This document shows positions 17,578 to 27,278 of a stretch of 64,000 bases of DNA, one piece after another. The notes under the pieces were generated by a model. It searched no databases. It saw nothing but the letters and a program-made list of their open reading frames with translations, and was not told the origin of the DNA. The translations under genes were made by a program, and so were the position numbers. The stretch's first letter is position 1, and each line of letters opens with the position of its first letter. The stretch spans positions 6,200,001 to 6,264,000 of the forward strand of contig NZ_CP011125.1 of the NCBI RefSeq assembly GCF_000737325.1. The letters are read 5' to 3'. The DNA comes from Sandaracinus amylolyticus. Its GTDB lineage: Bacteria; Myxococcota_A; Polyangia; Polyangiales; Sandaracinaceae.

Positions 17578-20232
17578 ATGAACGCACGCTCCATCGTTCC
17601 GACTCTCGCGCTCGCAGCGCTCGTGCTCGCTGGCTGCGGCGACGACGACTCGTCAGCCACGCCCGACGCAGGCGCCCGCGACGATGCGAGCGCCCCGACG
17701 CAGGACTCCGGACCGCCCGGCTGTGCCCCCGGCACGTCGATGTGCGGCGACATCTGCGCGGACACCGACAGCTCGCGCGCACACTGCGGCGAGTGCGGCA
17801 ACGCGTGCGCGGCGGGCGAGGCATGCCTCGAAGGCTCGTGCGCGATCGTGTGCCCCGGGTCGCAGAGCGCGTGCGACGGCGTCTGCGCGGATCTCGACAG
17901 CGACCGCCGTCACTGCGGCGAGTGCGGCGCGACCTGCGACGCGGGTGAGCTCTGCGTCGACGGCGCGTGCGCGGTGTCGTGCCCGTCGGGCCAGACGCTC
18001 TGCGGCACGACGTGCGTCGACACGCAGTCGGAGCCCTCGCACTGCGGGGAGTGCGGAAACGCGTGCGACGCGGGCGAGGTGTGCAGCGAGGGCACGTGCG
18101 CGGCGACGTGCTCGAGCGGCCTCACCGAGTGCGACGACGCGTGCGTCGACACCAACGACGACCCGTCGAACTGCGGGGCGTGCGGCAACGAGTGCGCGAC
18201 CGAAGCGGACGGCGCGGGCGGCGCGTGCATCGCGGGGAGCTGCCGGACGCTGTGCGAGCCGGGATACGGCGATTGCGACGCCGATCTCACGAGCGCGACC
18301 GGCAACGGCTGCGAGACCGCGGTGTCGACCGACGTGACGAACTGCGGCGCGTGCGGGAACGCGTGCGATCTCGCGAACGCGACCGCCGGCTGCGACGCGG
18401 GCGGCTGCGTGATCGCGACCTGCGACGAGGGCTTCCTCGACTGCGACACGTCGCCCACCAACGGCTGCGAGGTGAGCCTCGCGGACGACGCGGCGAACTG
18501 CGGCGCGTGCGGCAACGCGTGCGCGGCGGGTGAGGTGTGCGGCGCCGGCGCGTGCGTGGTGCCGGCGGGCGAGGACTGCGGCAACCCCATCGCGCTGACC
18601 CCCGGGCGTCACGTGCTGACGTGGACGGCCGCGGACGCCGACTACATCACGAGCACGCCGGCCTGCGGCGCGGGCTACGCGCCGGCCGGGCCCGACGTCG
18701 TCTTCAGCTACACGAACACGAGCGCCGCGCAGGAGTGGATCTCCACGTTCTTCGAGAAGCCGGAAGGGGCACGCTGGCATGCGCTCGTCACGACGGGCGC
18801 GGCCTGCGGCACGCTCGACGGAGCGCTCTGCACGAGTGACTTCTACTCGCCGTTCCTCGGTGGCGGCGCGCTGCTGGCGCCGGGGCAGACGGCACACCTC
18901 TATCTGATCGACTCGGTGAGCGGCGGGGCGCCGCTCTCGCGCCCGCTCACGGTCGACTTCGACGCGACGGCGTGTGACGCGACGCCCTCGATGACGCGCC
19001 TCATTCCGGCGAACGGTGGGACGACGCCGATCCGCGCCGCGACGTTCACCGCGCAGTTCTCGGCGCCGGCCGTGCCGGGCGGCACCGTGACCATCACCGG
19101 CAACATGGGCACTGCGCTCTCGTACCCGGTGGGCACCGAGGCCACTGCTCCCGCCCGTCTCGACGAGGCGACGCGAACGATCCTCACGATCGACCCCGGG
19201 ATCTCGTTCCCGCCCGGCGAGCAGCTCACGATCAGCTGGACCGGCCTCAACCTCAGGACCTGCAGCCCCACCACGAGCGTCCCCGCGCCGACGCCGACGT
19301 GGCAGGTCACGGTGCGCACGCCGCCCTGTACGCCCGGGATGGCCGGGATGATCGGGGACACCGTCGCGATCCACTCGGTGGGCGGGTCGTACGCCGCAGA
19401 GCAGTACGTCGCCGCGGACAGCGACCCCAACGGCTACGTGTACGTCGGCGGGACGGCCGCCTTGTGGCGCTTCCCCAAGGCGGGCGGCGCCGGCACGAAC
19501 CTCGTCGGCAGCTCGCCGATCACGAGCGATCACCTCGGCTACGCGATGCTGATCGACGGTCAGAACATCTTCACCGTCGAGAGCGACTCGGCTCCCATCC
19601 CGACGGGCCACCTCTACCGCGTCTCCACCGACGGCGGTGCGACCTGGAGCGTCGAGGAGTACATGGAGTTCTCCGTCGCGCCAAACGACGACTTCCGCGG
19701 CGTGACGATCTCGGGCGACCGGATCTACCTCGTCACGCACGAAGACTCGACCGCGACGGGGCCCTACCCGGCGCAGCCGACGCAGATCTGGTCGGTGCCC
19801 CGCGTCGCGACGACTCTGCCGGTCGAGCCCGTGCTCGAGCTCGAGGTCGCGGAGGGCGACTGCACGAGCGTCGTGCGAGACGCGAGCTTCTACTACCTCG
19901 TCTGTGACGGCGCGGGCGCGATCATTCGTTATGCGCACGACGGCACCGGTCGTCGGACCATGCCCAATCGCTGGCACGTCGAGACGAACGCGACGGTCAA
20001 CGCCCTCCACGGGAGCGACACCGACGCCGACGGCGTGTTCGACGTTCTCTACTACCGCGCCGCCGCGGAGCAGATCGACTACGTCTGCAACCCCGCGACG
20101 TCGCCGTACGTCGATCATCTCGTGCGCTTCAGCACCGTGACGGCCAGCGCCTACGGGCTCGGGCTCGATCCGGTCGGCGGGGTCCTCTGGTCGTACGACG
20201 ACGACACCTACGAAATCGTGTCGGTGCAGTGA
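17578..20232 (+). CDS. Cys-rich repeat lipoprotein with SbsA-like and propeller-like domains
   Basis: An 884-aa lipoprotein (lipobox Cys20, LVLAGCGDDD). Residues ~45-330 carry eight or so copies of a Cys-rich unit centred on CGECGNAC or CGACGNAC, interleaved with G-x-x-x-C-D. A beta domain follows at ~340-460, then an SbsA-like Ig domain (~465-580, starting MTRLIPANGGTTPIRAATF). The C-terminal ~300 residues resemble a beta-propeller (YVYVGGTAALWRFPKAGG, GHLYRVSTDGGATW, QIWSVP). It is the upstream member of a tandem paralogous pair; the next gene begins at its stop codon. Probably exposed at the cell surface. No enzymatic motif is seen. Confidence 0.85.
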   Translation: MNARSIVPTLALAALVLAGCGDDDSSATPDAGARDDASAPTQDSGPPGCAPGTSMCGDICADTDSSRAHCGECGNACAAGEACLEGSCAIVCPGSQSACDGVCADLDSDRRHCGECGATCDAGELCVDGACAVSCPSGQTLCGTTCVDTQSEPSHCGECGNACDAGEVCSEGTCAATCSSGLTECDDACVDTNDDPSNCGACGNECATEADGAGGACIAGSCRTLCEPGYGDCDADLTSATGNGCETAVSTDVTNCGACGNACDLANATAGCDAGGCVIATCDEGFLDCDTSPTNGCEVSLADDAANCGACGNACAAGEVCGAGACVVPAGEDCGNPIALTPGRHVLTWTAADADYITSTPACGAGYAPAGPDVVFSYTNTSAAQEWISTFFEKPEGARWHALVTTGAACGTLDGALCTSDFYSPFLGGGALLAPGQTAHLYLIDSVSGGAPLSRPLTVDFDATACDATPSMTRLIPANGGTTPIRAATFTAQFSAPAVPGGTVTITGNMGTALSYPVGTEATAPARLDEATRTILTIDPGISFPPGEQLTISWTGLNLRTCSPTTSVPAPTPTWQVTVRTPPCTPGMAGMIGDTVAIHSVGGSYAAEQYVAADSDPNGYVYVGGTAALWRFPKAGGAGTNLVGSSPITSDHLGYAMLIDGQNIFTVESDSAPIPTGHLYRVSTDGGATWSVEEYMEFSVAPNDDFRGVTISGDRIYLVTHEDSTATGPYPAQPTQIWSVPRVATTLPVEPVLELEVAEGDCTSVVRDASFYYLVCDGAGAIIRYAHDGTGRRTMPNRWHVETNATVNALHGSDTDADGVFDVLYYRAAAEQIDYVCNPATSPYVDHLVRFSTVTASAYGLGLDPVGGVLWSYDDDTYEIVSVQ

Positions 20233-20261
20233 CCCCCATGAACGAGAACGGAAGCGAAGCC

Positions 20262-22616
20262 ATGCTTGCAAGAACGCTCTGGATCGGTCTGGCACTGACG
20301 CTCGTCCTCGTGGGCTGCGGAGGCGACGACGACGGCACGGACCCCGGTGTCGACGCCTCGACGCCGCTCGTCGACGCGGGTCCGCTCGAGTGCGCCGACG
20401 GCACGACGCGCTGCGGAACGGAGTGCGTCAGCACGAGCGAATCGCGGCGGAACTGCGGCGCGTGCGGCAATGCGTGCGCCGCGGGCGAGGCCTGCGTCGA
20501 CGGCGAGTGCGGCGTGCTCTGTCCTTCGAGCCAGACCGAGTGCGGCGGCACGTGCGCCGACCTCGCGACGGATCGCTCGAACTGCGGTGAGTGCGGCAAC
20601 GCGTGCGGCGCGGGTCAGGTCTGCGCCGACGGCGAGTGCGCGGTGTCGTGCCCCGAGGGGCAGGTCGTCTGCGGAGGCGTCTGCGCCGACCTCCAGAGCA
20701 GCCACGCGAACTGCGGTGAGTGCGGCAACGCGTGCGCGCCCGGCGCGGTGTGCAACGCGGGCCACTGCGAGATCACCTGCGGTGGCTCGCTCGCCGCGTG
20801 CGACGGCGCGTGCGTCTCGCTCGCGACCTCGCCCGACCACTGCGGCGCGTGCGGCAACGCCTGCCCGGCGGTCGCGGGCGGAACGCCGTTCTGCTCGAAC
20901 GGCAGCTGCCGATTCGAGTGCAGCGCGCTCCAGGGCGATTGCAACGGCATCGCCACGGACGGTTGCGAGACGCCGCTCGCGACCGACGTCGAGAACTGCG
21001 GCGGGTGCGGCATCGGCTGCGAGCTCGCGGACGCGGTGGCGGGCTGCAGCGCAGGCGAGTGCGTGCTCGCGAGCTGCGACGCCGGCTTCGACGACTGCGA
21101 CGGCGCGCCGGAGAACGGCTGCGAGGCGGAGCTCGCGACCGACGCCCTGAACTGCGGCGCGTGCGGCACCGTCTGCGGTGTGGATCAGGCCTGCGTTCGC
21201 TCGACCTGCATCGCGGCCGGGGGCGGCGGCGCGGGCGCGGGCGACAGGTGCGAGAGCGCGATCCCGCTCACGGTCGGGACGAACACGATCACCTGGGAGG
21301 CGGCGACGAACGACTACCTCCGCGAGCGAGCGTCGTGCAGCACCAGCGCCGGCCTCAACGGACCGGACATCGTCCTGTCGTACACGGCGCCGGCCAACCA
21401 GGCGCTCACGTTCACGTTCCACAAGGCGAACTCCGCGAGCTCCGCGACGAGCTACGCGCCGCTCCTCGTCTCGCTCGTGACGACGTGTGGTGATCCCGAC
21501 AGCGAGATCGCCTGCCTGTACGCGAGCACCTTGAGCGCTGCGATGCAGCCGACCGACCAGGTCGTCGTCCCTGCCGGTACGACCGTCTACGTCCACGTGA
21601 TCGACTCCGGCACGGCCAGCGATCTCCCGCCGCTGCCGAACCCGCTCACCGTCGACGTCACCGCGACGCAGGTCGCGTGCGCGCCCGGCATCGGGGGCGT
21701 CGTGGGCAACACGCAGACCGACGTCATCACGAACATCGGCACGGTGACCGCCGACTACCTGGCGGTCGACGACGAGTACTTCTACGTGGGCGACAGCTCG
21801 GCCTTCTTCCGCGCCCCGCGTGCGGGCGGATCGCATCAGGACATCGAGGCGGCCGCAGGGCTGACCAGCTCTCACCTCGGGGCCGCGATGGCGATCCACG
21901 GCGACGACATCTACATGGTCGAGGCGACCACCTCGAGCACCGTCGGCAGTCGCGGTCGCCTCTTCCGCATCTCGCGAGACGGTGGCGTGACCTGGCGCAT
22001 CGAGGACTACGCGGACTTCTTCCCGATCCCGGCCGACGACTTCAGGTCGGCCTACGTCTACGGCGACAAGCTGTACCTCCTGACGGAAGAGGACAGCACC
22101 GGCGTGTCCACCGAGATCTGGTCGGTCGATCTCGGCGTCACGCTCGACGACACCACTCGTTTCGTCGCCGCCGTCCAAGAGCGTGTCCTCTCGCCGAGCA
22201 GCACCCCCGGCATGGGCGACTGCAACGGGCTCACCCGCGACGCGACGTACTTCTACCTCGCATGCGTCGACACGACGTCCACGGACACCCTCTTCCGCGT
22301 TCCGGTCGCGGGGGGAGCGCCCGAGGTGATGTTCGCGTCGCCTGCGTTCGACATCAATTCCTCGGTGTCGAGCACGCTGCGCGGCGGCGACACCGACGCC
22401 GACGGCACCTTCGACGTCCTCTACCTGGTCGGCGCCGCGAGCAGCGGCGACTTCACCGATACCGTGCAGTTCGTCTGCGAGCCCGCGGGTCCCTCCCCGA
22501 CGCTCTCCACGCTGGCGAACGTCACCGGAATGACGGGCGGTCTCGCGATCGACCCGGCCACCGGCGCGCTCGTGACGTTCGACGACTCGGCTGACGAATT
22601 CGTCGTGATCCAGTGA
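20262..22616 (+). CDS. Cys-rich repeat lipoprotein, paralogue of upstream gene
   Basis: A 784-aa lipoprotein (MLARTLWIGLALTLVLVGC, Cys19). Start at 20262 gives a normal signal peptide; a GTG at 20229 overlapping the previous stop and an ATG at 20238 are alternatives. It repeats the layout of the preceding protein: CG(A/E)CGNAC units over ~35-310, a beta domain, then a propeller-like C-terminus (FYVGDSSAFFRAPRAGG, GRLFRISRDGGVTW, TEIWSVD). It lacks the ~115-residue SbsA-like Ig domain of its neighbour, so the pair arose by tandem duplication followed by domain gain or loss. Likely surface-exposed; no enzymatic motif is visible. Confidence 0.85.
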   Translation: MLARTLWIGLALTLVLVGCGGDDDGTDPGVDASTPLVDAGPLECADGTTRCGTECVSTSESRRNCGACGNACAAGEACVDGECGVLCPSSQTECGGTCADLATDRSNCGECGNACGAGQVCADGECAVSCPEGQVVCGGVCADLQSSHANCGECGNACAPGAVCNAGHCEITCGGSLAACDGACVSLATSPDHCGACGNACPAVAGGTPFCSNGSCRFECSALQGDCNGIATDGCETPLATDVENCGGCGIGCELADAVAGCSAGECVLASCDAGFDDCDGAPENGCEAELATDALNCGACGTVCGVDQACVRSTCIAAGGGGAGAGDRCESAIPLTVGTNTITWEAATNDYLRERASCSTSAGLNGPDIVLSYTAPANQALTFTFHKANSASSATSYAPLLVSLVTTCGDPDSEIACLYASTLSAAMQPTDQVVVPAGTTVYVHVIDSGTASDLPPLPNPLTVDVTATQVACAPGIGGVVGNTQTDVITNIGTVTADYLAVDDEYFYVGDSSAFFRAPRAGGSHQDIEAAAGLTSSHLGAAMAIHGDDIYMVEATTSSTVGSRGRLFRISRDGGVTWRIEDYADFFPIPADDFRSAYVYGDKLYLLTEEDSTGVSTEIWSVDLGVTLDDTTRFVAAVQERVLSPSSTPGMGDCNGLTRDATYFYLACVDTTSTDTLFRVPVAGGAPEVMFASPAFDINSSVSSTLRGGDTDADGTFDVLYLVGAASSGDFTDTVQFVCEPAGPSPTLSTLANVTGMTGGLAIDPATGALVTFDDSADEFVVIQ

Positions 22617-22690
22617 TCCTCGGCGCTCACGCCGCGACTCGCTCGCAGAGCAGTCGCGGCGCACGCGTCGCAACAGGAGCGTTCCCCTCG

Positions 22691-23428
22691 ATGCAGCCTC
22701 GTAGCGATCTCGGTCGCGCGCCCCGCGCGATCTTCGTCCTGGGTGTCGTCCTGCTCGCTGCGTGCGGCGACTCGGACGGCTCCGGCGCCGACTCCGGCGC
22801 GCCTCTCGACGCGCCGATGGAGGACGCATTCGTGCCGGGCGCGCTCTGCTCGAACGAGCTCCTCGACGGCCACGAGACGTCGGTCGACTGCGGCGGGCCG
22901 GAGTGCACGGCCTGCGGCGCCGGTCGTGGGTGTCGCGCCGCCAGCGACTGCGCGGACGGTGTGTGTCAGCGCGGCTTCTGCCTCGAGCCGAGCTGCGTGG
23001 ACGGTGTCGAGAACGGCGCGGAAGTCGGCGTGGACTGCGGCGGCGAGTGCGGGCTCTGCCCCGAGGGCGAGCCGTGCACGGCGAACTCGGAGTGCGAGAG
23101 CGGCCGCTGCGGCGCGGGCGCGATCTGCGCCGCGGCGACCTGCGACGACGGTCTGCGCAACCAGGGCGAGAGCGACACCGACTGCGGCGGCCCGTGCGAG
23201 CGCTGCCCGCCCGAGGCGATGTGCACGACCGCCGATGACTGCGAGAGCCTGCGCTGCGTGCTCGGGCGCTGCCTCGCGCCGAGCTGCAACGATCGGACGC
23301 GGAACCAGGACGAGGCGGGCATCGACTGCGGCGGGGCGCTGTGCCCGCGCTGCGGCCCCGGCCTCACGTGCACCCTCGACGCCGATTGTGCGAGCGGGGA
23401 CTGCAACGCCGAGAACCGCTGCGAGTGA
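22691..23428 (+). CDS. Cys-rich lipoprotein with repeated CGG modules
   Basis: A 245-aa lipoprotein. The ATG at 22691 gives signal peptide MQPRSDLGRAPRAIFVLGVV with lipobox Cys25 (LLAACGDSDG). The mature part holds four copies of a module with the pattern N-x-x-x-E-x-x-x-D-C-G-G-x-x-C-x-x-C (for example ETSVDCGGPECTACG, SDTDCGGPCERCPP), each followed by a C-x-x-x-x-x-C-x-x-x-x-C segment. These resemble Cys-rich surface repeats common in myxobacteria. It lies 37 nt upstream of the fused VWA gene and 75 nt after the paralogue pair, so the four genes may form one surface-protein cluster. Confidence 0.8.
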   Translation: MQPRSDLGRAPRAIFVLGVVLLAACGDSDGSGADSGAPLDAPMEDAFVPGALCSNELLDGHETSVDCGGPECTACGAGRGCRAASDCADGVCQRGFCLEPSCVDGVENGAEVGVDCGGECGLCPEGEPCTANSECESGRCGAGAICAAATCDDGLRNQGESDTDCGGPCERCPPEAMCTTADDCESLRCVLGRCLAPSCNDRTRNQDEAGIDCGGALCPRCGPGLTCTLDADCASGDCNAENRCE

Positions 23429-23465
23429 GCGCTCTGGAACCCCGATGCCCCACTGGTGGAGTTCG

Positions 23466-26400
23466 ATGAAGCACGTTCGCGTATGGAGCGCCGCTGCGCT
23501 GGTCACCGGATCGCTTGCCGCGAGCCCCTCGGGCGCGAGCGCCGCGCCGCCGGTCATCGCCTTCACGTCGCCGACGGCGATCGAAGAGGGTCGTGAGGTC
23601 ACGCTCGAAGTGACGGTCACGGACCCCGAAGGCGCGCCGGTCACGTGGAGCTGGGACACCGACGGCCCCGACGGTGTGTTCGGTGATCATCCGAACGCGG
23701 CGTCGTTCACGGTGCCCGCGGCGGAGACCGACGGGCCCGGCAACCTGCGCATCGGCGTGCGCGCGACGGACGGCACGGAGACCACGACCGTGTACCGAAC
23801 GATCACCGTCGCGAACGTCGCTCCGGAGATCACGAGCTTCCCGCTCACGACGGGCTCGGTCCGTCACGAGTACCGTTACGAGCTGCGCACGAGCGATCCC
23901 GCCGGCGCGAACGATCCGATCACGTACGCGCTGACGGCGCGCCCGCCCGGCATGGAGGTCGTCGACGGAGTCGTGACCTGGACGCCCACGATCGATCAGC
24001 GCGGCCGCGCGTTCGACGTCACGGTGCGAGCAGCCGATGGAGACGGCGCGACCGACACGCAGTCGTGGACGATCGAGATCGCCCGCAACACCGCGCCCTC
24101 GGTGCCGAGCCTGTCCTCGCCGATCGAGCGCGCGCGCATCGCGGGAGACGAGCCGACGACCCTGACGGTCCAGAACGCGACCGATCCCGACGGTGACCCG
24201 CTCGTGTATTTCTTCCGTCTCTCGCGCGAGTCGCAGTTCGACCCGGCGCGCGTGATCGGCTCGGGCGAGGTCGCGGAGCAGGAGGGCGAGACGACGTCGT
24301 GGACGACGAGCGAGCCGCTCGATCCCGGCCTCTGGTACTGGCAGGCGTGGGTCAGCGACGGCATCGTCGAGACGAGCCCGCGCTTCGGCTCGTTCATCGT
24401 CGGCGACACCGAGTACGAGCTGAACGCGCTGCCCGACGCGGGAACCCCCGACGCCGGCTCGGACTGGACCTCGCTGCTCGACGCGGGCCCGTCGAACGAC
24501 GCACCGCGCGGCGGCTGCGCGGTCGACGCGGGCGCCACGCGCGGATCGTCGGCGGCGTGGCTCGCGGGCGTGCTCGCGCTCGGGCTCGTGGCGTTCCGGC
24601 GCGCGCGCCGTAGTGCTGCGTCCGCGCTCGTGATGGCCGCGCTCACCGCGCTCGCGGTGGGCTGCACCGACGGCGAGCAGATGACGGGCGGCGACGGCGG
24701 TGCGGTCGTCGGCGACGACTCCGACTTCGACACCATCTCCGATGCCGACGAGGGCGCCGACGAGGGCGTCGACACGGACGAAGACAGCAACCCCGACTTT
24801 CGAGATCCCGACTCCGACGGCGACACGATCCCCGACTCCGCAGAGGCGGGCGATGAAGACCGCGCGACGCCGCCGGTCGACTCCGACGCCGACGGAACGC
24901 CCGACTACCGCGATCTCGACGCCGACGACAACGGCATCCCCGACGGCTTCGAGACGCGCGGCGACACCGACCTCGACGGCATTGCCGACCACGCGGATCT
25001 CGACGACGACGGCGACCTCGTGCGTGACGTCCTCGAGCTGATGGGCGTCGCCCTTCCCCCCGCGGACACCGACGGTGACGTCCTCGCGAACTACCACGAC
25101 CCCGACTGCGACGACGACCACATCCTCGACGGCGACGAGTGGAACGCCGACACCGACCAGGACGGCCTGCTCGACTTCGAAGATCACGATACCGACAACG
25201 ACGGCATCCCCGACGCGGTCGAGGCCGGCGACGCCGACATCTTCAGCGCGCCGCGCGACAGCGACGACGACGGCACGGCGGACTTCCGCGACACCGACAG
25301 CGACAACGACGGTCTCTCGGACTCGCTCGAGCGCGAGAGCGGCAGCGACCCGACTCGAGACGATAGCGACGGGGACGGCGTCTCCGATCTCATCGAGGTC
25401 GGCGCCGGCACCGACCCGAACGACGGCAGCGTCAGCCCGCGCACGCGCGGCGACTTCGTGTTCGTGGTGCCTTTCGAGGAGGCACCCGCGCCGGCGCGCG
25501 ACACGCTCCGCTTCCGCACGACGCTGCAGCTCGTCGACGTGTACTTCCTGTTCGACATCTCGGGCTCGATGAGCGGCGAGCTCGAGGCCCTCGCCGGCGC
25601 GGTGAGCACGATCTCGACCGACCTCACCTGCACCAGCTTCGGCCGCGCGTGCCGCGCGGACGGCGACTGCGACGGCGGTCAGGCGTGCAGCGTCGAGGGC
25701 GTGTGCATCGAGGATCCCGCGTTCAGCTCGTGCGTGGCGAGCGCATGGACCGGCGCGGGCATCTACGAGCAGGAGCTCGAGAACCTGCTCTCGGTGCAGG
25801 ACGATCCCGCACGCACCGCTGCGGCGCTCAACGTCGGCACCTTCGGCGGCACCGAGCAGCTCTTCCGCGCGGCGTGGGGCGTCGCCGATCCCGCGGGCGC
25901 GCCGGGCGTGGAGTCTGGCTGTGCGGTGCCGGCGCTCGGCCGGCTCGGCTGCCCGGCGTTCCGCGAGAACGCGCAGCGCATCCTCGTCATCTTCACCGAC
26001 GAGATCAGCTCGGGCTCCGAGACCGCCGCGCAGGCGGGCGCGGCCCTGCGCTACGCGAACATCACGACGATCGGCGTCTGGAGCGGCACGCCCGGCGCGG
26101 CGGCGCGCGACTCGCTCGTCCAGCTCGCACGCGCTTCGAATTCGTTCTCGTCCACGGGCCAGCCGCTCGTCTTCGAGGGCATGGACGGGGCGGTCGTGCC
26201 TCGCGTGATCAGCGCCATCAACGAGGTCGTCGAGGGTGTGCCGCTCCGCGTGACCATCACGTCGGCAGACGAGCCGGGCGACGCCGGTGACGCGCTGCAG
26301 TTCATCGATCACGTCGAGGTGAACGTCGCCAACCCGGACTGCACCGCGATCCGTCCGACCGAGGACACCGACGCGAACGGCCACGACGACGCGTTCCCCT

Positions 26401-26588
26401 CGCTGCTCCCCGGAACGCCGGTCTGCTGGGACGTCGTCGTCCGGCAGAACGACACGGTCGAGCCCGCGACGGTGCCGCTCGTCTTCCGCGCGCGGCTCAC
26501 GGTCCACGGCGACGGATCGCCGCTCGACTCGCGCATCGTGTACTTCCTCGTGCCGCCGGTGATCCCGGGTCCGGAAGTCCCGATCTGA
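23466..26588 (+). CDS. Fusion: MYXO-CTERM-tagged cadherin-like protein joined to VWA lipoprotein
   Basis: A 1040-aa protein that reads as two genes in one frame. Part 1 (1-381): Sec signal peptide (MKHVRVWSAAALVTGSLAAS), three Ig/cadherin-like repeats (~30-310), a linker, then a MYXO-CTERM-like sorting tail with Cys351 (RGGCAVDAG), a hydrophobic helix (~359-376) and RRARR. Part 2 (~382-1040): a second hydrophobic helix ending in lipobox Cys400 (LAVGC), Asp-rich thrombospondin-3-type calcium repeats (~405-665), and a VWA domain with MIDAS DISGS (~697). No stop or frameshift separates them. A nested GTG at 24588 could start part 2 independently, but no SD is visible. Predicted topology: both halves outside, joined by a two-helix hairpin with the Arg loop inside. 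Confidence 0.8.
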   Translation: MKHVRVWSAAALVTGSLAASPSGASAAPPVIAFTSPTAIEEGREVTLEVTVTDPEGAPVTWSWDTDGPDGVFGDHPNAASFTVPAAETDGPGNLRIGVRATDGTETTTVYRTITVANVAPEITSFPLTTGSVRHEYRYELRTSDPAGANDPITYALTARPPGMEVVDGVVTWTPTIDQRGRAFDVTVRAADGDGATDTQSWTIEIARNTAPSVPSLSSPIERARIAGDEPTTLTVQNATDPDGDPLVYFFRLSRESQFDPARVIGSGEVAEQEGETTSWTTSEPLDPGLWYWQAWVSDGIVETSPRFGSFIVGDTEYELNALPDAGTPDAGSDWTSLLDAGPSNDAPRGGCAVDAGATRGSSAAWLAGVLALGLVAFRRARRSAASALVMAALTALAVGCTDGEQMTGGDGGAVVGDDSDFDTISDADEGADEGVDTDEDSNPDFRDPDSDGDTIPDSAEAGDEDRATPPVDSDADGTPDYRDLDADDNGIPDGFETRGDTDLDGIADHADLDDDGDLVRDVLELMGVALPPADTDGDVLANYHDPDCDDDHILDGDEWNADTDQDGLLDFEDHDTDNDGIPDAVEAGDADIFSAPRDSDDDGTADFRDTDSDNDGLSDSLERESGSDPTRDDSDGDGVSDLIEVGAGTDPNDGSVSPRTRGDFVFVVPFEEAPAPARDTLRFRTTLQLVDVYFLFDISGSMSGELEALAGAVSTISTDLTCTSFGRACRADGDCDGGQACSVEGVCIEDPAFSSCVASAWTGAGIYEQELENLLSVQDDPARTAAALNVGTFGGTEQLFRAAWGVADPAGAPGVESGCAVPALGRLGCPAFRENAQRILVIFTDEISSGSETAAQAGAALRYANITTIGVWSGTPGAAARDSLVQLARASNSFSSTGQPLVFEGMDGAVVPRVISAINEVVEGVPLRVTITSADEPGDAGDALQFIDHVEVNVANPDCTAIRPTEDTDANGHDDAFPSLLPGTPVCWDVVVRQNDTVEPATVPLVFRARLTVHGDGSPLDSRIVYFLVPPVIPGPEVPI

Positions 26589-26603
26589 CCAGCGACGTCG
26601 ACA

Positions 26604-26629
26604 CGGCGCGCGCCTCACCGCGCGCGCCG
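26604..26629 (+). terminator. GC-rich terminator-like hairpin
   Basis: CGGCGCGCGC pairs perfectly with GCGCGCGCCG (10 bp) around a CTCACC loop, starting 16 nt after the stop of the VWA fusion gene. There is no U-run, so termination would depend on stem strength or Rho. The remaining gap to 26867 holds nothing I can identify. Confidence 0.55.
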
Positions 26630-26867
26630 CGTTCGCAGCGAGCCCCGCGCGTCGCGACGTCGACGATCTCGAGCCGTGAAGCGCGCGAGCGGGACGAGGA
26701 CACCTGGCTCGACGGCTCGGCCCACGGGACGATCGGCGCGCAGCTCGAGATCGCGACCGACGAGGTCGCGCACCGCCCATCGCGATCATGACCTCCGACG
26801 TCATGGAGGCGGACGTCGCGGCAGCTCATCGTCTTCTCGAACGCAACCCGCTTCGAGGAGGCCCGCG

Positions 26868-27278
26868 ATGAAGACCACGACCACCCCGACCACCCGAGCG
26901 CCGGAGCTCGCGCTCTCGCCCCGCACCGTTTACGCCCTCGACACCGTCGCGTCGGCGGTCCTGGGCGCGGGCATGATCGCCGTGGCAGAGCCGCTCACCG
27001 AGCTGCTGGCGTGGTCGCTGCCGCCCGCGTTCCTCGTCGTCCTCGGCGCGACGCTCCTGCCGTGGGCGGCGGTGAACGCGTGGAGCGCGCGTCAATCGAC
27101 GCAGCCCGCCGCAGCGTTCGGGATGCACGTGCTCGTGGACGGAGGTTGGGTGCTCGGCACGCTCGCGCTCCTCGTGCTCGAGCGCGACCTCTTGAGCACC
27201 GCGGGCGTCGCGCTGCTCGCGGCGCAAGGTGTCGCGGTGCTCGGCGTGCTCGTCATGAAGCTCCGCGCGGGCCGCTGA
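26868..27278 (+). CDS. Four-helix membrane protein, hypothetical
   Basis: A 136-aa protein with four hydrophobic helices (about 30-50, 53-75, 88-108 and 112-130), starting MKTTTTPTTRAPELALSPRT. The ATG at 26868 is set by a strong SD (GAGGAG, 8 nt upstream). Helix-loop spacing resembles small DoxX/SPW-like inner-membrane proteins, but no family can be named. Its last 26 nt overlap the end of the convergent DUF2520 gene. Confidence 0.75.
   Translation: MKTTTTPTTRAPELALSPRTVYALDTVASAVLGAGMIAVAEPLTELLAWSLPPAFLVVLGATLLPWAAVNAWSARQSTQPAAAFGMHVLVDGGWVLGTLALLVLERDLLSTAGVALLAAQGVAVLGVLVMKLRAGR

Noticed and set aside
26590-26795. Plus-strand open stretch encoding DEDTWLDGSAHGTIGAQLEI
   Set aside because: The sequence looks protein-like, but there is no start codon or SD and no recognisable family; possibly a gene remnant.
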